Shown: in pieces, positions 1-10,713 of the stretch
Numbering within the stretch: the stretch's first letter is position 1
Layout of the letters: each line of letters opens with the position of its first letter
Source: Jaapia argillacea MUCL 33604
Lineage: Eukaryota; Basidiomycota; Agaricomycetes; Jaapiales; Jaapiaceae
Length of the DNA: 64,000 nt
Assembly: GCA_000697665.1 (NCBI GenBank)
Contig: KL197712.1
Coordinates: 815,412 to 879,411 of the forward strand
Direction: 5' to 3'
The notes under the pieces: generated by a model
Seen by the model: only the letters and a program-made list of their open reading frames with translations
What the model was told of the DNA's origin: nothing
Databases searched by the model: none
Translations under genes and position numbers: made by a program

Positions 1-1310
1 ACTCATGGCTGCTGTTGCAATACCTCCCAGGGGAAAGAGTGGTGCCCCTTCTTTCAATGGAAAAGGAGAAAACGTCAATCAATACTTTGACAATTTCAAG
101 TATCATGCAGATCTAGCACAGATTGCTGATGGAGAAATGATTAAAGTAGATATTTGATACCTGAACCTGACAGATGCTAGAGCTTGGAAGGCCTTAGATG
201 AAGTGGATGGGGTGATTTTGTGAAGTTTAAGGATGTGGTGTTTGATCTATACCCAGGAATTAAGCAGGTGGAGAAGTTCAGGGAGTCAGATTTGGAAAGG
301 TTGTAGTGAAGTTTGCAGGGAAAAAGTTGGAGACATTGGAAGAGCTTGGGGGTTACATCAGGGAGTTTAGGACGATCTCCCCACCTTTAGTCAAAGCAAA
401 AACCCTCTCAGAAAATGAGGTGCACTAGACCTTCCTTCAAGGATTTGAATCCAAATTCAAAACTAGGATATTCACTCACTTTGCCATCAAGTTCCCTGAC
501 CGCCACACCAACAACATCTTCACCATGAAGGAAGTTCAGGAATGTGCAATGTTTCTCCTTCACAGGCAAGTAGAAGGAGGAACCTATACCTATGGAAATC
601 AGACAGTTCATGATGACCATAGGATTGACAGTGGAAAAGCTGCAGCAGTCTTTGGAACAGGTTTTAGCAGTCCAGAATGTTTCCCCTTCAACATATGTGC
701 CCCCCCCTCAAGCACCTTCCATCTACCAGATGAATCCTGATTTGTGTGCTTTTTGTCACCAGACTGGACATAGGATTTGGAACTTTCCTCCTGCCGCCAA
801 TTATGTCACTTAAGGAAAGGCAAAGCGAAACAAGTCTGGCTGACTGGTGTTACCAGATGGGCAATACATTCTGAACGCAGTACCTGGGGAATCCATCAAG
901 GAGAAGTTTGACTGCTGGATTACTCATAACCCTCTCACTCCAGAAAGAACCACACCACCCCATGTGGTCTTGACTAATTTTCTGGAAGTTGGAGATTATC
1001 AGCCTTATGAAGTTCCAGTTGAGGCTTTACCCATGGTCACCACTGCAACAATTGAGGAAGTCCCAAGGGAAGATCTTGACAAGCGGATATGCATTGTGGA
1101 GGAAGGATTGGTGTTGTTGAAGCAATTGAAGACACAGGAGAAAGGAAAGAAGAAGGTCACATTGAAAAAGCAAACACCTCTTCCCCAGTTGCTTCAACTT
1201 CATTGTCTGCCACATCAAATACAACTTCCAATCCTTTACAACTTCCAATCCTTTACAACTTCCAATTCTTTTGCTAACTTCCAAATTCCCCCACCAGTAC
1301 TCATTTAAGA
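1..1310 (+). mobile_element. Ty3/gypsy-like gag fossil (partial, enters from left edge)
   Basis: Translated fragments on the + strand read like the capsid region of a fungal Ty3/gypsy gag: an opening segment containing PSFNGKGENVNQYFDNF, a middle part with helices of capsid type, and near 750-790 a zinc-knuckle-like CAFCHQTGH. The reading is interrupted in several places, so this is a decayed copy. It is cut off by the window edge on the left, and no pol is visible after it; a solo LTR of another family begins at 1402. Assignment rests on motif resemblance only. Confidence 0.6.
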
Positions 1311-1401
1311 CTCCTGTTACAAAAGGTTATGATCCTCTGGCAATTATCAACAGGTGCTCTTTGCCTCAATACCAAATCCTACAAGAAGACACGGTCTTCA
1401 G

Positions 1402-1658
1402 TGTTGGGAGTTGACTGACTGCAACCACATCTGTCCCCAGAGTGGATTGAACTCAAGTATCCTAATATGGTTGAAGTTAGGGTTAGGGTGAAGTTGACTA
1501 TGAGTGGACTATGACACCTATGGGAAGAAGTGGCTTGGTACTTGGCAGTATTATGTAATCACTGACTTGTTCTCTGCAGAGTTGGGCTTGTGTTCTTCAT
1601 CTCTGACACAGCTTGACTCAGGTTTTTCTGAGTGCTAGATTATTTTCAGCACTTCACA
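1402..1658 (+). mobile_element. Solo LTR, family A (copia type), with 5-bp target duplication
   Basis: A 257-bp unit beginning TGTTGGGAG and ending CAGCACTTCACA, flanked on both sides by TTCAG (1397-1401 and 1659-1663). The TG...CA ends and the perfect 5-bp duplication are the hallmarks of an LTR left after recombination between two LTRs. The same family occurs at 5071, 5616, 10714, 15003 and 18844 and forms the LTR of the copia element at 5.6-11.7 kb. The body carries GTTAGGGTTAGGG, which looks telomeric by chance. Confidence 0.85.
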
Positions 1659-1663
1659 TTCAG

Positions 1664-2285
1664 ATGACTCAGCAATAAGAATTCAATCAAGTCAGACCCT
1701 TCATAGTAACAGAGTGCAGACTGTGGCAACTGCAGGTGTGGAAGATTCTTATAGGGATCAGGTTGTAAACAACTTGTCTGTAAGAGAGGGAAGGTTGATC
1801 TTGTGGAATCCAGGTTGTATATGAACAACTTCTTCTGTAAGAGAGGAAAGGTTGATCTTGTGGAATCCAATCTCAGCTGTATCCCAGATATTAATCATAC
1901 AAGCATAGAACATAGCACCTTTTTTATCTTACCTTGAGCATTATCTGTATACATGAGTTTTGTCAGTTTGTGTCCATGTAGAGATAGGCTTGCTAAAATT
2001 CCTTCATAGCACCCTTTCACATAAGACATGCCACTTATAACAACTAAGGCTTGCCCTCAGCATTCTTCAAACTCATTGACAATGGAATATAGGCCCTCAT
2101 GGGTAGGAACACTATTTGAATGGGCCAGAAGCTTGATTATCTAAAATAATACATTATTTTCATATCTGTACATAGATAAAAAGAATTACCTTATAGGAGT
2201 GGTCTCCACAGCGAATTTCACCAGGTAATGATGCAGTTACCTGGTCCATAAAGTCTCAAGGGGCTCTCATCCAATTTACAAATAC
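1664..2285. other. Intergenic, no gene recognised; short tandem duplication
   Basis: No open frame here resembles a known protein. At about 1777-1810 and 1836-1870 a segment containing TAAGAGAGG.AAGGTTGATC is repeated in tandem with small differences. The rest is AT-rich, CpG-poor sequence of the kind seen throughout the transposon compartment. Confidence 0.4.
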
Positions 2286-2289
2286 AGCT

Positions 2290-3182
2290 TTACGATCTGG
2301 CATATCGATGTGTGTCATCAAAGGTAGAAAAGGACATCTGTTCATCTGATGGTATGGAAGATCTGGCAAGCACTGATATATAAATCATCTCATGTCTTGC
2401 ATGCTCAAGATGGTGCATTTCATTGAAAAGTGAAGAAAAGGGGTCTGGTCCAAGGTGGGTTGCAAAGCAAGAACATATCAATGAAAGAAGTTTTGTATCA
2501 AATTCACATGACATCTGAATAATCACTTTAGGATCAGAGCTGGAGCATTTTCTCTGGCATTTTGTGCAACAGATCAGAGAGTAAAAAATAGTCTTGGTAA
2601 AGATCTTTGATGTGCCTGGCTGGTGGATCTGTAAAATAACTCAGAGATTTATGAGCACTACATCTTTCAATTGGATGCAGGATAGCAAAGTGTCTGAAGT
2701 TTGCCAGGTAGCCAGGCTTTTAACCCAAGTAACCAAACAAAAACATCTAGATGATAGAGCTGAGTAGGCTCTGCCTTCTTAGAAGAATGAACACTATTAT
2801 CTACAGCAAATACTGAATCCCAAGGGCAAATCCAAAAGGTTCCTATTTCATAGCAATCTGGCTGAGAATTGCTGTGAATCTTGGTCTTCACTTTTTCTAC
2901 TAGTGACCTCAGATACTCAAAGAGCACCCCAGATTCTGGGGCTCCATCTGTGTCCTCACTAATACTCCCTGCTCCCTCCTCAATCACACCATCATCCAGG
3001 CTCTCAAAGGTCTTATCCTCAATAACCACCTCCCCACTCTCCTCAGCTTTCTCATTCTCAAAATTGCTATTAGAAATCACTACACCTGACTCCAAATCTG
3101 GATCTGGATCTACTGATGTTGATCCCCCAAGCATTGTATATGGAGATACAATGGATATGGACCTCAACAGGGTCTGCATCAA
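2290..3182 (-). pseudogene. DUF6729-like, transposon-associated protein remnant
   Basis: On the - strand, 3182-2667 encodes an acidic stretch followed by FWICPWDSVFAVDNS and LYHLDVFVWLLGLKAWLPG. This resembles the start of the fungal DUF6729 domain (pattern FWI-P-DP-FA then LY-P-VFLWLPH). A second block, 2526-2290, with SLICSCFATHLGPDPFSS and NEMHHLEHARHEM, resembles the later part of the same domain family (pattern R-C-GIGP-PF then MH--RYE). The blocks lie in order but are separated by sequence that does not read through, and the usual CxxC pair after the first block is not seen. Such proteins are common in multicopy families of Agaricomycetes. I infer a decayed copy; function is unknown. 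Confidence 0.42.
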
Positions 3183-5065
3183 CTCAGGAGCTGGTAATGG
3201 TGGTCAATGGTGGGGTTGAACACCAAAGAAATAGTCAATCAGCTCCCAACAGTTTGGGTTGTTGAGGAAGTCTATGAAGAGATGTTAGTGAAGATTTGTG
3301 CAGGCTAACAATATGAGTAACCTTGCTCTTCAGATATTGTTGATAGAGAGTGGATTAATTTTAGTCTGGACATGGGCAGTATGGTTAGATGGTGGCTGTA
3401 CCTTGAAGCAGAATGTCGTACTCACTGTGTATTTGTTAATAAAGATACCCTGATGAGGTGAGCAACAGGCTATGGACTTCCCATAAACCTTAAGCCAGTG
3501 TTGATAGTGAAGGAATACATGCATGGCTTCACAAGTGGCCTAAAAATTGAAAGCCATAAATTCCTGGAACATGATAGGAACAGGTTGAAGAATCTCACTA
3601 GGGGGAGCTGTCCATGGTTTACTATCCTTCTGAGAACCTCAGATACTGATAAGTTGGGTGCAACCCCTGAAATTGCAGGTGTGGGGAAGGAGAGAGAAAG
3701 AATTAATGTCATGAATGACTTACCAGCCTTACCATTCCTTGTCTAAAAGGGCTACCACAATGAGACAGTCTGGTTTCATATTCCAGCGCTTCACATCCTT
3801 TTGTGTTACCCAGCCCTTCATGAGTAACACTCAGCATTAACTGTTTTGAATTAACTCAACTCAGCTGCCCCAAAGCCAAAGAAGCCATGAGTGGTTCAGA
3901 AGGCAGGAAAATGCTGTTGCTGAAACACCTAAATCTAAGCATCGAAAAGAAAAAGTTTGTGTTGGGCTCGATCAGCGCCAGTCATGTCATCACCCAATTA
4001 GGTAGCGGCTGTTTCCAGAGGTCCACAATGAGGTCCCAGAGAACCAGTGACATCATGTATCGACTGTGGTTAGGGTCTTCTTATCCATATTGCAACATTC
4101 TACCTCCAAATCTGGATGATAAGATAAGGATAGAAGTTCTCGGCGAAGACCGAGATACTTCAGAGGAGTGTGGAGACAGCTTCTTTTCCTAAGTCGGCAA
4201 GCAGGGCATCATGACCCTCTAAGACCAACATAAACTTTTTCCTTCAAAACCGTCATTATATATGAAAACAGCAATAATGTATCATTATATATGAAAACAG
4301 CAATAATGTATCATTAGGCCGATCTCACAATGACTGAGGACAATTCTACACAGGCAGATGTGGCCACTGTTCAAGCAGAACCTGCTGCCTCTGTTATGAA
4401 GAGATTACAGCAGCAGGATCAGTTGAACAACTGGCCCAAAGGTCAATACAGCTAGGTCCTTCTTGACATAGCAGTCCTTCTCAATGCAGGATATAGTGTC
4501 CTTGTCCTTCTCATCTAGCCGTACCTGATGTTGCTTCCATTCAAAAGATGCATGGTGCTCCCTGTTTTCATGAGTTTAGGGATGGGGAGTTTGTAGTAGA
4601 GCAACTACTTGGTGCACAATGTATTACTGTCACATTCCTTTCTCTACTCTGACCTTGACCTTAATAGAACAATTTCTTACCATGAGAGCAAGTATATCAC
4701 AATCAAGCACTGACAACAGCTACCTTGCTCAAGCCTTGTACTGATTCAAGTCAGCTGTAGGCTTTGCAGCATTCATGTCTGTGGGATGCCAGAGCATCAA
4801 AAAAGGGGACTTCAAGGGTTGGTACACTTCATCTGGATTGGCAGTGCAAAGGGAATCCAAGACTCAGAGGCAGCAGGAAGCTGACAAGTTGTCTTGGCAA
4901 TCTTGTCAATGTCCAGTCCACAAATCATGGGAATATTGAGTCACCCCAGTCTTACATCCCACCAATCCTTTGCTTCACAATTCCAGCACCTCAGCACCCC
5001 AAGTACCTGTGGAAGGCATTGAGAGAATATGCAGGGAATACATGATTCTGGCCTACCCTACCATC
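3183..5065. other. Unassigned region with a 29-bp tandem repeat
   Basis: Several open frames of 80-100 codons exist on both strands (for example + 3887-4192 and - 3470-3712), but none resembles a family I know and they overlap one another. At 4253-4310 a 29-bp unit containing ATATATGAAAACAGCAATAA is present twice in perfect tandem. The right border is the family A LTR at 5071. Probably old transposon debris. Confidence 0.35.
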
Positions 5066-5070
5066 AGTTC

Positions 5071-5259
5071 TGTGAAGTGCTGGAATAATCTAGTAGTCAG
5101 AAAACCTGAGTCAAGCTGTGTCAGACATATATTCATTCCAAAACCAATATACCACACACCTGAGTTGAGCTGTGGCAGAGATGAGGAACACAAGCCCAAC
5201 TCTGCAGAGAACAAGTCAGTGATTACATAATACTGCCAAGCACTAAGCCACTCCCAACA
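5071..5259 (-). mobile_element. Solo LTR, family A, short form, reverse orientation
   Basis: Reading on the - strand, the unit begins TGTTGGGAG-like and ends CTTCACA; on the + strand it opens TGTGAAGTGCTGGAATAATC and closes CCCAACA. It is 189 bp, shorter than other family A copies because a central block is absent. The flanks are AGTTC (5066-5070) and GGTTC (5260-5264), a 4 of 5 match that fits an older target duplication. Confidence 0.7.
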
Positions 5260-5615
5260 GGTTCAGCAACAGACAGGTTTATTGGACCTGACCAAGAAGA
5301 AGAGGCAACTGGTTCTGATACTGGCTGTAGTTGTCTGTGGAAATATATCTTGGGTTCAAAATTCTCCAAGGATGAATGACTTTCTTCATACTGCCTCCAC
5401 CTTTCCTCTAACTCCATGTCAGTGTATATGTGACAACATCAATGTGTTCGAGGACTTCAAGAAACTTCAAGAAGACACTTACAGACTGCTGTGCTATCTT
5501 TGCATCACAAACCTTCTTTCAATCAATATCCACCTGTAGCAATCCCAAAAATCCATTCATTTGGAATAATCACTCCTATTGTTGTGTCAAGGTCTTGAAA
5601 AAGAGGAGAGTTAAG

Positions 5616-5832
5616 GATTGAACTCAGGATCTCCTGGTATGGCTGAAGATTGGGGTTAGGATTGGTCCATGTCCTGGTATGGCTGAAGATTGGGGTTAGG
5701 ATTGGTCCATGGTAGATGTGGCTTGGAACTGCATAGTATTATGTAATCATTGACTTGTTCTCTGCAGTGTCAGGCTTATATTCTTCATCTCTGACACGGT
5801 TTCTGAGTGCTGGATTATACCAGCACTTCACA
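5616..5832 (+). repeat. 5' LTR of the + strand copia fossil (truncated start)
   Basis: Starts inside the family A LTR at GGATTGAACTCAGG and runs to CAGCACTTCACA. A 40-bp block beginning CCTGGTATGGCTGAAG is present twice in tandem. It belongs to the same sub-type as the 3' LTR at 10714 (both carry CTCCTGGTATGGCTGAAG, unlike the copies at 1402 and 18844). Confidence 0.7.
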
Positions 5833-5847
5833 GGTTATGAGCCCCAG
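5833..5847 (+). promoter_or_regulatory. Retroelement primer-binding site, initiator tRNA-Met anticodon-arm type
   Basis: Immediately after the LTR end comes GGTTATGAGCCCCAG. Its complement, CTGGGGCTCATAACC, matches the anticodon arm of initiator tRNA-Met (yeast iMet has CAGGGCUCAUAACC). Drosophila copia and yeast Ty5 are known to prime from a half-tRNA-iMet cleaved in this arm, so the same mode is inferred here. Confidence 0.7.
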
Positions 5848-6616
5848 CCTTTAATCACCTCAGAAACTTGCCTTTGCAGTCTTGTAGCTCCCTGTCAATC
5901 TGCACCATCTGGATTGCCCTCCTCATGACTGAGTACAAGCAAACCTCCCAGTGCTCTCAGAATTGAACTATGGCCTTTGGAGCAAGAATATTGAAGGCCC
6001 TCTTCAAAACCAAAGGGCTGTGGGGTCTTGTCAGTGATATGCTTCCCTGTCCTAGTCCTACTGTTGAGGGGAGTCCTACTGGGGATGAGAAGGAATTGCT
6101 AAGAGCTTGGAAGGTGAAGGTGGAAGAGGTGACTAGGTTGTTGTGGTTGGCTTTGGAGGATGGGCAGAAGGTGCATGTGAAGGGGAAGGAGGATGATGCT
6201 GTCAAGTTTTGGAAGGCTTTGCAGGCTGTACACCTTCAGCAATGTCCTGGTACGTGTTTCAATGCTATGAACACCTTTCTCAGCATCAGGAAACTCCCTG
6301 ATTCTTGGATCCAATCACCCAGAAGTTCTTCATCAGTAGCCATGCAGTCTTTGATGAGAGATGCTTTTCAACATTTGATTAATGTGTTTGGAGTTCCCAC
6401 CTCTAAGGTCTCAGTCCCTAATGACAGGCCTTGCATAGTTGAGCTGCTAGATCATGGGGGTGACAATGATGGTGTTTCGAAATTTCAATGATCCAGTTCC
6501 TCACCTCCATCAACTCCTCCACCACAAAATCCTCCACCAGCACCAGCTCCTTAGTGATTCCTCAGATCAAAACAACCTCAGTAAGGCTCCCTGAATAAAA
6601 TTGCCACGAGAAAGGC

Positions 6617-6979
6617 TGTTAGAGCAACACTATCCAAACAACAAGGCCACCAGTCTTAAAGGATGTGGAATACTGGTGATGGTGAAAGGTAAGATTAAGA
6701 ATATGCTGATGAGGATGAGTATATAGGCTGAGGACCAATGACTTAGGCAGACATCTACATAATAGTGGTAATCCTAAGAGATTGAAGCTGGGGTAGTACT
6801 ACAGTACAGGGGTTTATATACCTATGCCAAGGCTTGCTGACTAAGCATTGGCTGAGTAAGCTAGTGCTGACTAATTATTCTAGAAGGTTCTAGTAACCTC
6901 CAGCAGATTCTCTTCTATCATCATGTGACTAGTCATGTGATATGACCATTTAAGGAAACAGAAATGCTGACTCCTGACA
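6617..6979 (+). mobile_element. Solo LTR, family B, with AAGGC target duplication
   Basis: A 363-bp unit opening TGTTAGAGCAACACTATCC and closing GACTCCTGACA, flanked by AAGGC at 6612-6616 and 6980-6984. It sits inside the copia fossil between gag and RT. It contains GGTTTATATACC, a plausible TATA element. A second copy of identical length lies in reverse at 12475-12837. Confidence 0.88.
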
Positions 6980-7078
6980 AAGGCCAGCATTCATCCTCAG
7001 CACCATGCTGCTCCTATTCTTACTCCAGCCCAAGCTGCACCTGTTCCCATGCTCCAACTCCTCCTCCTCATTCATTGA

Positions 7079-7519
7079 NNNNNNNNNNNNNNNNNNNNNN
7101 NNNNNNNNNNNNNNNNNNNNNNNNNNNNNNNNNNNNNNNNNNNNNNNNNNNNNNNNNNNNNNNNNNNNNNNNNNNNNNNNNNNNNNNNNNNNNNNNNNNN
7201 NNNNNNNNNNNNNNNNNNNNNNNNNNNNNNNNNNNNNNNNNNNNNNNNNNNNNNNNNNNNNNNNNNNNNNNNNNNNNNNNNNNNNNNNNNNNNNNNNNNN
7301 NNNNNNNNNNNNNNNNNNNNNNNNNNNNNNNNNNNNNNNNNNNNNNNNNNNNNNNNNNNNNNNNNNNNNNNNNNNNNNNNNNNNNNNNNNNNNNNNNNNN
7401 NNNNNNNNNNNNNNNNNNNNNNNNNNNNNNNNNNNNNNNNNNNNNNNNNNNNNNNNNNNNNNNNNNNNNNNNNNNNNNNNNNNNNNNNNNNNNNNNNNNN
7501 NNNNNNNNNNNNNNNNNNN
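7079..7519. other. Assembly gap (441 N)
   Basis: A run of N. The 258 bp to its left (6821-7078) and the 257 bp to its right (7520-7776) are the same sequence apart from a one-base indel and include the same junction of the family B LTR with its right-hand AAGGC flank. Open frames crossing the gap are meaningless. Confidence 0.98.
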
Positions 7520-8110
7520 CCTATGCCAAGGCTTGCTGACTAAGCATTGGCTGAGTAAGCTAGTGCTGACTAATTATTCTGAAGGTTCTAGTAACCTCCA
7601 GCAGATTCTCTTCTATCATCATGTGACTAGTCATGTGATATGACCATTTAAGGAAACAGAAATGCTGACTCCTGACAAAGGCCAGCATTCATCCTCAGCA
7701 CCATGCTGCTCCTATTCTTACTCCAGCCCAAGCTGCACCTGTTCCCATGCTCCAACTCCTCCTCCTCATTCATTGAGGAAAGTGAAGATATATTGCTGTT
7801 GCAGCATGGAGACCACCTTCCAGGTCTTGCAGAGTAGGGAGGTGCAATGCAAGTGGCTTTGGAGTATGTGCTGATGGTACTACTCTGGGTGACTTGTCTT
7901 TGGTGCAAGCAATTGAATTTGCCTTCAAGTGCTATGCTGAGACATCATTATGCTGAGACATCATTCAAGGCCCAGGAGCACTTTGATGAACCCAGGACTT
8001 TCCATGAGGTGATGTAGTGTCCTGAGGAAGAGAGGGGCAAGTGGTTCAAGGCAGCTTCTGAAGAGATCCAGTCTTTGATAGACAATGGAACCTTTGAATT
8101 GGTGTGCTGT

Positions 8111-9453
8111 GATATCAGAAGGTGATTCAACATAGAACCAGTCTGCACAGGTCAACCTAGAATGTGTGTTCCATGCCTAAATAACTGTGAATGTGATACC
8201 AACAGGCCGACTTGTAGAATTACGAGGCTAACAATCAGAATGACTTCAGGGATGTGTAACTGGAGATGCACAGAAACTGATATGAAATTCTGACTGATTT
8301 CTGAAGCTATTTTGATTATTTTCCTTATTTCAGACTAAATTTCAGACTTCACACAGATGTGTAGGGTGGGGGCAAAAATAATCTGATTTTCTAGGTATTT
8401 CCTGGCTCCTTATATACTAAATTGCTTGTAGTCAATCAACTCTTCCTATTTTCAGTCTCCTGCTCTGCATGAGAAGAGAACCAGTCTGAACATGACCTCA
8501 TCTTTCCCACTGCATATCAGTCCAAAGAGACTGCCTTCAGGTTCTGATCTTTCCTTATTTGACAACAATCCATTAATGTCTAACTTAGGCAAATCTGAAA
8601 TTCTAGAATGGTCTTCTCCTTTTCATCGTCAGTTTCAGATACTTCAGTCATGTTTCTGTCTTCATTCAAGCAAGTTACAACCCATATTTTATTTCATGGG
8701 TCCATGAGTAGACAGAATGTGAGGCCAGTAAAAGAATGATGAAGTGATAGAAATCAATTAATTGGGGGCATGGTGGTGTAGTGGCACTGTGAGTTTTACT
8801 CACCATGGCGAGGTTGTTGTCGTGCGATCGAACCCCTGCCCCTGCTGTTCAATCAGCCACTTCAATTGCATCCATAAGCTCACCACATGTCGCCATACTT
8901 GCCATCAATTCAAATCACGTCTTCATTCTCAGAGGGAGGGAGCCCTGGTCTGGGATGGGAACCCGGCTGGCAGGACCAGACATAAATTCAGAGTCAATGG
9001 TGGGAGGGAACGGTGGGAGGGGAGCGTGAGGAGACTTGGTGGTAACACACAGGCTGGCTGAGGCCTTGAGGAATGGGAAGGCATAGATCACATAGCTTGT
9101 TTCGACTTCACAAATCCTTTCTCAGTGGGCAGGAGTCCCATATCCAGGAGGGACTGGCAGGCAGGGCCAGGCATAACTTCAGGGCTGCTCGATAGAGGGG
9201 TTTCTTGGAATTTCTCTAACATTACCACATGATTACACATTATCTAGTCTTCGTTTGGTTGGAGGTGCCCATAAGCTGCAAACTTTGGTTTCAGCTAGTT
9301 GAGGACAAAGTTACTTACCAGAATGTAATATCTGACATATGGCTTGGCCACAACAGATAATAAACAGGATTTACAAACAAACAAACAATCAATGAATCTT
9401 TATGGGACTGCAAGGCAGTCTGACAGCGCCTTCCACCTGGTTGACATGCAATT
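8111..9453. other. Insert of unassigned sequence between two RT segments of the copia fossil
   Basis: The reverse transcriptase reading stops near 8110 and resumes near 9454. The 1.3 kb between them shows no retroelement domains. Its one interpretable part is a tRNA-like head at 8764-8843. The segments GCTGGCAGGACCAGACATAA (about 8968) and GGCAGGCAGGGCCAGGCATAA (about 9151) are related to each other, suggesting the SINE body or a partial second copy runs on to about 9.2 kb. Confidence 0.45.
8764..8843 (+). repeat. tRNA-derived SINE head (pol III A and B boxes)
   Basis: A box TGGTGTAGTGG (8774-8784) and B box GATCGAACCCC (8826-8836) lie 52 bp apart. The ends GGGGGCA (8764-8770) and TGCCCCT (8837-8843) can pair over seven positions like an acceptor stem, and GTGAG/CTCAC can form an anticodon-type stem with a TTTT-containing loop. 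The T stem does not pair, so this is not a working tRNA gene; it fits the 5' head of a tRNA-related SINE. The SINE body probably follows; its 3' end and target duplication could not be fixed. Confidence 0.6.
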
Positions 9454-10713
9454 GTGAGTTGCTTGGTCATCAGAGTGAAGCAGAAGGCAGATGGCTCTAT
9501 TGAGTGGTCTAAGGGGAGATTCGTGGCAAAGGGCTTTTCACAGTGTCCTGACTTTGACTTCAATGAAAACTTTGCCCCCACTCCCAAATGGGCATCTCTT
9601 CATGTTGTACTTGCTCTTACCACTCTGGAAGACTTGGAGTTGGAGAGTGTTGACATTTTGGCTGCTTATTTGAATGGTGACCTTCAGGAGGAAGTGTACA
9701 TGAAGCAGCCTAAAGGAAGTCATTGTATGGGTTGGAAGCAGGCTAGGCAGTGTTGGCATGAGAAGTTGAATGAGGTGCTGGTGGAGAAGATGGGATTTGT
9801 GTGATTGGTTTGTGAACACAGCATCTTTGTTGATGATGTGACCATTGCAGCTCAGTCCAAGGCCACCATTCAGTGCATCAAGGATAAACTCAGCTCTCAC
9901 TTCAAGCTTTGCAACTTGGGTCCCACTTCATGGCTTCTAGGTGTTCAGATCAAATGAGACTGCTCCAAGCAAACCCAAGCAAACCCTCTCCCTCTCCCAG
10001 TGCCAATTACACCATCAACATACTCAATCACTTCCAGATGAGCAACTGCAATAGCATCACCACCCCCATTGATCCTGGTGCAAACCTCACCACCAAGATG
10101 CCACCTCAAACTCGAGAGGAAGAGTTGGAGATGCACTCTATTCCCTACATCAATGCTGCTGGTGCTCTTGCTTACCTTACAGTTGCCACTTGTCTGTATT
10201 GGCTCACTTTGGTAAGAAACCTGGGATGCTTGATTACAAGTTGACCTATTTGCCCTCCTCTTCCAATGCTGACCATGCTGGGAACTCAGACAATGGCCGC
10301 TCTACAAGCACCTATGTTGTCAAGATGGGTACTGGTGCAATCAGCTGGGTTGTCTTCAAACTGTGATTGCCATTTCCACCACTGAAGCTGATTACATCAC
10401 TGCTGTCTCTGCTGCTCAAGAGATCCTCTGGTTGTGCAACCTATTCACAGAGTTCAGCTTCACATTCGACAACCCCCCCTCCTTTACATCAATAACCAGT
10501 CTGCCATCTCTGTTGCCAAGAACCCTGAACACCATGGTCACATGAAGCACATGGACCTTTGATTTTTCTGGCTGAGGGATGAGGTGGCCAAAGAGAAGAT
10601 TAGGGTGGTGCATCTGAGGACAGATGAGATGCTAGCTGACATCCTGATGAAGGGATGGCATAGGGTGAAGGTTGGTGAGATGGTGGAGATATGGGACCGC
10701 AGTCTGGAGGATT

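Noticed and set aside
1460-1500. GTTAGGGTTAGGG strings (also near 18920), like telomeric repeats
   Set aside because: Only two units, and they belong to the body of a dispersed LTR family with TG...CA ends and target duplications.
6964-7643. Long open frames of 191-212 codons spanning the first N run
   Set aside because: They are made almost entirely of unknown bases; the same holds for frames over 28217-28550.
8764-8843. Functional tRNA gene
   Set aside because: Acceptor-like stem and both boxes are present, but the T stem does not pair and the anticodon loop geometry is poor; SINE head is the better reading.
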